The position numbers were made by a program, and so were the translations under genes. The notes under the pieces are model-generated. The model had not been told where the DNA came from and ran no database searches. It saw only the letters and a list, made by a program, of their open reading frames with translations. Of a stretch of DNA of 64,000 nucleotides, positions 57,961-64,000 are shown piece after piece. The DNA comes from Sciurus carolinensis (Eukaryota; Chordata; Mammalia; Rodentia; Sciuridae), in NCBI RefSeq assembly GCF_902686445.1, contig NC_062227.1, positions 22,064,777 through 22,128,776 of the forward strand, in the 5' to 3' direction. How positions within the stretch are numbered: the first letter of the stretch is position 1; each line of letters starts with the position of its first letter.

Positions 57961-58067
57961 GGAGGAAATGAAAAACAACAATGGAGGTCAGCAAAGGGAG
58001 GAACTACCTTAGAGAAAAACCACTCAAAGGAGAAACCAAGCCAACTTAAAAACCAAAAATAAGCCAA

Positions 58068-60545
58068 ATGACTGGGAATACAAATCATATCTCAATAATA
58101 ACCCTGAACGTTAATGGCCTAAACTCATCAATCAAAAGACACAGACTGGCAGAATGGATTAAAAGGAAATACCCAACAATATGCTGCCTTCAAGAGACTC
58201 AACTCATAGAAAAAGACATTCACCGACTAAAGGTGAAAGAATGGGAAAAAACCTACCATGCACATGGACTCAGTAAAAAAGCGGAGTTTCCATCCTTATA
58301 TCAGATAAAGTGAATTTCAAGCCAAAGTTAGTCAGAAGGGATAAAGAAGGACATTTCTTACTGTTTAAGGGAACCATAAATCAGGAAGGCATAAATATTT
58401 ATGCCCCAAACAATGGTGCACCCCTGTACATCAAACAAATCCTTCTCAATTTCAGGAACCAAATAGACCATGACACAATAATACTGGGTGACTAACACAC
58501 CGCTATCACCACTGGATAGATCTTCCAAACAAAAATCAAACAAAGAAATTGTATAACTCAATAACACAATCAATAACCTAGACTTAGTAGACATATATAC
58601 AATATTCCATCCATCAACAAGTGAATTCACTTTCTTCTCAGCAGGACATGGAACCTTCTCAAAAATTTGTTATGCCACAAAGCAGCCCTTAGGAAGTGCA
58701 AAAAAATAGAGATACTGTCTTGTGTTCTATCAGACCATAATGGAATGAGAAGAAATCAATGACAAAATAAAAAAACAGAAATAACTCCAACACCTGGAGA
58801 CTAAATAATATGCTATTGAATGAAACATGGACAACAGAAAACATCAGGGAGGATATAAAAAATTCTTACAGGTCAATGAGAATGACAATACAACATATCA
58901 AAATCTCTGGGACACTATGAAAGCATTACTAAGAGGAAAATTCATTGCATGGAGCGCATTCCAGAAAAGAATGAAAAGTCAGCAACTAAATGACCTAACA
59001 TTACAACTCAAAGCCCTAGAAAAAAAGAACAGAATAACAGCAAAAGTAGTAGAAGACAGGAAATAATTAAAATCAGAGCTGAAATCAATGAAATTGAAAC
59101 AAAAGAAACTGTTCAAAAAATTGACAAAACAAAAAGTTGGTTCTTTGAGAAAGTAAACAAAAGAGACAAACCCTTTGCCACACTAAGAAAGAGAAGGAGA
59201 AAGAAAACTCAAATTACTAAAATTCATGATGAAAAAGGAAATATCACCACAGACACCACTGAGATACAGAACATAATGAGAAGCTACTTTGAAAATCTGT
59301 ATTCCAAAAAAATAGAAACTACTGAAGACATTGACAGATTTCTAGAGACATATGCTCCTCCCAAACTGAACCATGAGGACATACACAATTTAAACAGATC
59401 AATATCAAGCAATGAAATAGAAGAAGCCATTAAAAACCTACCATCCAAGAAAAGCCCAGGACCAGAAGGATTCTCAGCCGAGTTCTATAAGACCTTCAAA
59501 GAAGAACTCATTGCAATACTTCTCAAAGTATTCCAGGAAATAGAAAAGGAGGGTACCCCAACAAACTCATTCTATGAAGCTAATATCCCCCTCATACCCC
59601 AACAAGGCAAAGACACATCAAGGAAAGAAAATTTTAGACCAATATCCTTGATGAATATAGATGCAAAGATCCTTAACAAAATACTGGGAAACTGTATTCA
59701 AAAACATATTAGGAAAATCATGCATCACAATCAAGTGGGGTTCATCCCTGGAATGCAAGGATTGTTTAACATCCATAAATCAATAAATGTAATCTATCAT
59801 GTCAGTAGAATTAAGGATAAGAATCATATGGTTATTTCAATTGATGCAGAAAAAGTGTTTGATAAAATACAACACCCTTTCATGCTCAAAACACTAGAAT
59901 AAATAGGGATAGAATGTTCCTAACATACCTGAACATTGTAAAGGCGATTTATGCTAAGCCCATGACCAACATCATTCCTAATGGAGACAAACTGAAAGCA
60001 TTTCCTTTAAAAACGGGAACAAGACAGGGATGTCCTCTTTCACCACATCTATTCAACATTGTTCTTGAAATACTGACCAGAGCAATTAGACAGACTAAAG
60101 ATATTAAAGGGATACGAATAGGAATGAGGAACTTAAGCTGTCACTATTTGCTGATGACATGATTCTGTATTTAGAAGATCCAAAAATCTCCTCCAGAAAA
60201 CTTCTAGATCTCACCAATGAATTCAGCAAAATAGCAGGGCATAAAATCAACATGCATAAATCTAAAGCATCTTTAGAGACAAGTGATGAAACAACTGAAA
60301 GGGAAAAACAACTCCATTTGCAATAGCCTCAAAAAAAATAAAGTACTTGAGAATAAATCTAACCAAACAGGTAAAAGATCTCTACAAAGAAAACTACAAA
60401 ACATTGAAGAAAGAAATTGAGGAAGACCTTACAAGATGGAAAGATCTCCCATGTTCTTGGATAGGCAGAATTAATATTGTCAAAATGGCCATACTACCAA
60501 AAGTGCTATACAGAGTCAATGCAATTCCAATTAAAATCCCAATTA
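58068..60545 (+). pseudogene. L1 ORF2 remnant (L1-D)
   Basis: The endonuclease N-terminus opens at 58068 ('ITLNVNGLNSS') and includes 'LQETQLIEKD' near 58188, with His replaced by Gln in the usual QETH phrase. Further endonuclease pieces run to about 59066. The RT region is open at 59276-59902 (208 codons), 59914-60162 and 60347-60543. FADD codons occur at 60147-60158 but out of frame, because one A is missing near 60122. Stops at about 59900 and 60162 break it further. The C-terminal half is displaced by L1-E. Confidence 0.9.
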
Positions 60546-60557
60546 TGGGGGAGGTTT

Positions 60558-60568
60558 CAAGATGGCGG
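60558..60568 (+). promoter_or_regulatory. YY1-type motif at the L1 5' end
   Basis: CAAGATGGCGG lies 12 bases from the first base of the element, the same place as the YY1 site that positions transcription start in human L1. Binding is inferred from the motif only. Confidence 0.7.
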
Positions 60569-60820
60569 ACTAGAGGGCGGCTGCATTTCATGTTGCTCCA
60601 GGACACAGGATTCAAAAGAGGAGATAGTGAGAGACTTGGGACCAACTCAAAGCCGCCAGGTGAGTCTCTCCCATTGGGGAGGCATCCCGGATGGGGTGGT
60701 AGCCCCGGAACGCAGGGAACTTTGTGAAGTAGAGTTGCTCGGCCAGACGCCCCTCCCCCCACTGGAGCGGTAAACACGGACCACTGGGAACATTGTAGAG
60801 GTGGCTGCTCAGCACAGCGC

Positions 60821-61368
60821 TTGGACTCGGAGCAACCACTGGGGCTCGGGCGGCAGCCTGAGGAGGAGCCCCGTGGCAAGCTGTCTGGACTCAGAACGAT
60901 CACTTCTGAACACCACTTCCTCTGGATTGCCCAGAGGAAGAGGAGAAGCGCGGCGGGTCGCTTGGTCTAGGAGTGACTGCATGAGAGCTACAGGTGGCTG
61001 CCTGAGGAGGAGGTGAGTGGTGAGTTGTTTGGACTCAAAGTGACCACTCCTGAACACCGGTGGCCTGCCAGGAGGAGGAGCCCGGTGGGTCGCTTGGTCT
61101 CCGAGTGGCCGCTCCTGAACACCTGGGGGGCTACCCCCAGGAGGAGGAGGAATGGGGCGGGTCACTTGGACTCGGAGTGACTGCCTAGGGCTATGGGCGG
61201 TTGGTGGGAGGAGGAGACGCGAAGTGGGTTGCTGGGACTCCTAGTGACTGCGTTGGAACACTGGGCAGCTGTCCGGAGGAAGAGGTGTGTGGTGGGTCTC
61301 TGGGTCTCAGAGCTATTGTACGGGGCTCCAGGTGGCGACTCAGAGGACGGGCTGCATAGCCAAGCGAT
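60821..61368 (+). repeat. Tandem array of ~68-bp units in the L1-E 5' UTR
   Basis: Eight units start at 60821, 60885, 60962, 61029, 61094, 61166, 61233 and 61301 with variants of TTGGACTCGGAGTGACC, each followed by a gAACACC-like and a GGAGGAGGAG-like block. Spacing is 64 to 77 bases. L1-C has little of this array. Confidence 0.85.
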
Positions 61369-61984
61369 TAGGTGCAGAACAGGGTCCCAGGACCTAGGCG
61401 GCTTCTTGGTGGAAGAGCCGCACACAGACATGCCTAGGGGCAGAGCAAAGTTTCCAGGACTGCGGGCAGATTCTCTGAGGAGAGGCAGCCTAAGGAGACT
61501 CATCTGTGAAGGGTGAGGCTCCCAGGCCCAAGAGGTAGGTCCGGGCCCCTGGGAACGTTGCAGAGGAAGACAGCCCAGCCCTGGCGGTAGTTGTAGATTG
61601 AGGGGAACGTCTAGGAGGGGAACTGACCAGCGAGACCACCCCACCAGGTGAGTCTTCCCTGCCGAGTGAGGTTTTCCCACAAGGACTGTAAAACCAGAGA
61701 CACAGGCACAAACAGGCCTTGCCTCAGCCCGCAGACTAGTTCCCCTTTGGATGACCATTGGTCAACAAGCGGAGGCACCTCTGCCCACTATCAGGGAATA
61801 TACCCCACCTGAGGGTCTCCAACCCTAGGGAGGCAGCTTCCTTGTGGAGCACTGCATTATCAACTTCCTCCAATACTTCAGGCTACTGAAGGATAAGAGG
61901 GGATATACTAGCAATCTTCAGGGACATTATAAGTCAATAGAGGAAATCTGCAATATCTTAATGATCCACTGATTCCTGAACAAT

Positions 61985-62889
61985 ATGAGAAAACAAGGGA
62001 AGAAAATGCCCCAAACAAATCTAGATGTTACATCAATAAAATCCAACGACAGCATGGCAGAAGAAATGACAGAAAGGGAGTTCAGAATGTACATAATTAA
62101 AATGATCAGGGAAGCAAACGATGAGATGAAAGAGCAAATGCAGGCATTGAATGATGAGATGAAAGAGCTAATGCAGGCATTGAATGATCGCACCAATCAA
62201 CAGTTAAAAGACCAAATACAGGCAGCAAAAGATCATTTCAATAAAGAGTTAGAGATATTGAAAAAAAAAAACAAACAGAAATCCTTGAAATGAAGGAAAC
62301 AATAAACCAAATTAAGAATTCCATAGAAAGCATAACCAATAGGATAGAACACCTGGAGGACAGAACCTCAGATATTGAAGACAAAATATTTAACCTTGAA
62401 AACAAAGTTGACCACACAAAGATGGTAAGTAATCATGAAGAATCTACAAGAACTATGGGATATCAAGAAAAGACCAAATTTGAGAATTATTAGGATTGAG
62501 GAAGGCTTAGAGAAACAAACCAAAGGAATGAACAATCTATTCAATGAAATAATATCAGAAAATTTCCCAAATCTGAAGAATGAAATGGAAAATGAAGTTC
62601 AAGAGGCGTATAGGACTCCAAATACACAAAATTACAACAGACCCACACCAAGGCACCTTATAATGAAAATACCTAACATACAAAATAAAGACAGAATTTT
62701 AAAGGCTGTGAGAGAAAAGGACCAAATAAGATTCAGGGGGAAACCAATACGGATATCAGCAGATTTTTCAATCCAGACCCTAAAAGCTAGAATGGCCTGG
62801 AACAACATTTTTCAAGCTCTGAAAGAAAATGGATGCCAACCAAGAATCTTACACCCAGCAAAACTTACCTTCAAACTTGACAATGAATA
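61985..62889 (+). pseudogene. L1 ORF1 of L1-E, two frameshifts
   Basis: ATG 61985 opens 'MRKQGKKMPQ'. The coiled coil (to 62293) contains two 11-residue repeats (62120-62185). The frame shifts in the A-run at about 62261-62271; the next part is 62290-62493, beginning 'MKETINQIKNS'. A second shift of two missing bases lies near 62436. The RRM and C-terminal domains are in 62435-62890, ending at a TAA near 62888. Expected total length is about 300 residues. All domains are present, so the lesions are recent relative to the other copies. Confidence 0.9.
62120..62185 (+). repeat. 33-bp tandem duplication in the ORF1 coiled coil (L1-E)
   Basis: Units 62120-62152 and 62153-62185 differ by one base and encode DEMKEQMQALN and DEMKELMQALN. 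Confidence 0.92.
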
Positions 62890-63094
62890 AAATCATTCCA
62901 TGATAAACAAAAGCTAAAAGAATTTACAAAAAGAAAGCCAGCATTACAGAACATTCTCAGCAAAATATTCCATGAGGAAGAGATAAAAAACAAAGAAGCA
63001 AATCAGCAAAGGGAGGAATTATCCTAAAAGAACTGTTAAATAAAGAAGGAACCAAGTTGTGTCAAAAAATAAATAAATAAATAAAATTTTAAAA
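62890..63094 (+). other. L1-E inter-ORF region
   Basis: About 200 bases separate ORF1 and ORF2. A short AAAT repeat sits at 63068-63086. No other feature is seen. Confidence 0.7.
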
Positions 63095-64000
63095 ATGAAC
63101 CAAATGACCGGGAATACAAATCATATCTCAATAATAACCCTGAATGTTAATGGCCTGAATTCATCAATCATAAGACATAGACTGGCAGATTGGATTAAAA
63201 AGAAAAATCCAACAGTATGTTGCCTGCAAGAGACTCACCTCATAGAAAGAGATACCCAGAGACTAACAGTGAAAAGATGGGGAAAAACATACCATGCACA
63301 TGGACACAGCAAAAAAAGCTGGAGTATCCATCCTCATTGCAGATAATGTGGACTTCAAACCAAAGTTAATCAGAAGGGATAACGAAGGACATTTCATACT
63401 GCTTAAGGGAAGCATAAAGCAGCAAGATATAACAATCATAAACATCTATGCCCCAAACAGTGGCTCATCCATGTATGTCAAACAAATCCTTCTCAATTTT
63501 AGAAACCAAATAGACCGTAACACAATAATACTAGGTGATTTTAACATGCCTCTCTCACCACTGGACAGATCTTCCAAACAAAAATTGAACAAAGAAACCA
63601 TAGATCTCAATAACACAATCAATAATTTAGACTTAACAGACATTTATAGAATATACAATCCAACCAAGAGTGAATACACTTTCTTCTCAGCAGCACATGG
63701 ATCCTTCTCTAAAATAGACCATATATTATGCCACAAAGCTAATGTTAGCAAATACAAGAAGATAGAGATAGTACTATGTATTTTATCAGATCATAATGGA
63801 TTGAAATTAGAAATAAATGAAAGAGTAAAAAACAGAAACTACTCCAACACCTGGAGATTAAACAATATGCTATTATATGATGAATGGATAACAGAGGATA
63901 TTAGGAAGGAAATTTAAAAATTCTTAGACGTAAATGAGAACAAAGAAACATCATATCAAAATCTCTGGGACACTATGAAAGCAGTACTTAGAGGAAAATT
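63095..64000 (+). pseudogene. L1 ORF2 of L1-E, endonuclease domain, partial
   Basis: ATG 63095 opens 'MNQMTGNTNHISIITLNVNG'. Endonuclease landmarks follow in order: NVNG and LQETHL in 63095-63346, then after a frameshift in the A-run at 63310-63317 'IINIYAP', 'ILGDFN', 'KIDHIL' and 'LSDHNG' in 63294-63917. These contain the residues that coordinate metal and cut DNA in L1 endonucleases. A TAA at 63915-63917 ends the frame. RT lies beyond the window. Confidence 0.92.

Larger units (their letters stand above)
56578..60545 (+). mobile_element. L1-D: 5' region, ORF1 and ORF2 to the middle of RT, interrupted by L1-E
   Basis: A short AT-rich 5' region (56578-56976) of a different type from L1-C and L1-E precedes ORF1 (56977-57960) and ORF2 (58068-60545). 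L1 identity of the element stops at 'attaaaatcccaat' near 60543, exactly where L1-E begins, and should resume beyond the window. The left edge is lost in the gap. Confidence 0.9.
60547..61984 (+). promoter_or_regulatory. L1-E 5' UTR (internal promoter region)
   Basis: The 5' UTR of an L1 carries its own RNA polymerase II promoter. This one is GC-rich, starts with a YY1-type motif, and holds a tandem array of about 68-bp units at 60821-61368 followed by diverged unit-like sequence to about 61620. The last 350 bases match the 5' UTR of L1-C. Long antisense frames of 118 and 198 codons occur but are probably a consequence of the GC content. Confidence 0.85.
60547..64000 (+). mobile_element. L1-E: L1 with complete 5' end, running off the window
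   Basis: A clean 5' end (GGGGGAGGTTTCAAGATGGC) begins within the RT region of L1-D. The element has a 1.4-kb GC-rich 5' UTR, ORF1 at 61985-62886 and ORF2 from 63095 to the window end. It interrupts L1-D at TTAAAA-type sequence (60529-60534), the preferred endonuclease target. Few lesions (three frameshifts and one stop in the visible coding part) make it the youngest-looking L1 here, yet it is not intact. Confidence 0.93.

Noticed and set aside
60394..60903. 169-codon antisense frame spanning the L1-D/L1-E junction
   Set aside because: It joins complements of two different elements and only exists because of the insertion; no sign of selection.

Overview
The window is mammalian nuclear DNA with no intact protein-coding gene. 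It is most likely from a rodent of the squirrel lineage. I infer that from composite SINEs at about 9189, 28381 and 40783 that join a 7SL/B1-like head to an ID-like tRNA-derived tail, together with abundant related L1 elements, MIR relics and MaLR-type LTRs. Well over half of the sequence is transposable-element DNA at different stages of decay. Family names given here are by pattern recognition only; nothing was searched against a database.

Layout. 1-6042: three L1 3' fragments back to back on the + strand. 6060-10125: an antisense ancient L1 piece, a MIR, a composite SINE, an old interspersed repeat and a second antisense L1 piece. 10371-16262: a broken class I (gammaretrovirus-like) endogenous retrovirus running from late gag through pro, pol and env into a truncated 3' LTR. 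16860-24257: an old, nearly full-length L1 carrying an internal inverted copy of its own 5' region. 24258-32550: mostly unassigned DNA with two MaLR-type LTRs in + and one in - orientation, a MIR, a SINE and an L1 relic at 29990-31545. 32553-33985: an L1 3' end. 34046-36150: a decayed SPATA31-like exon, the only recognisable host-gene remnant. 36520-37167: a U6 snRNA fused to an L1 3' end and flanked by target-site duplications. 37692-40688: an L1 lacking its 3' end. 43421-44897: a 5' LTR, primer-binding site and start of gag from the same retroviral family as at 10.4 kb. 45692-48754: a 5'-truncated L1 with clean target-site duplications. 51690-53035: an antisense ancient L1. 53355-64000: three more L1s (called C, D and E here), with a 100-N gap between C and D. 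E is a relatively young element with a complete 5' end, inserted into D and running off the end of the window.

How the parts relate. L1 supplied the machinery for most of what is seen: its own copies, the SINEs and the U6-L1 fusion. No cellular pathway or operon is encoded. Every retroviral and L1 reading frame seen is interrupted by stops or frameshifts. The youngest-looking element, L1-E, already has two frameshifts in ORF1 and a frameshift plus a stop in the ORF2 endonuclease domain. I did not find a new biological system. The most interesting objects are the U6-L1 chimera, the tandem-unit 5' UTR and repeated coiled-coil unit of the youngest L1s, the inverted repeat and templated-looking patch in the old L1, and the two complementary retroviral halves whose LTRs carry different tandem duplications.
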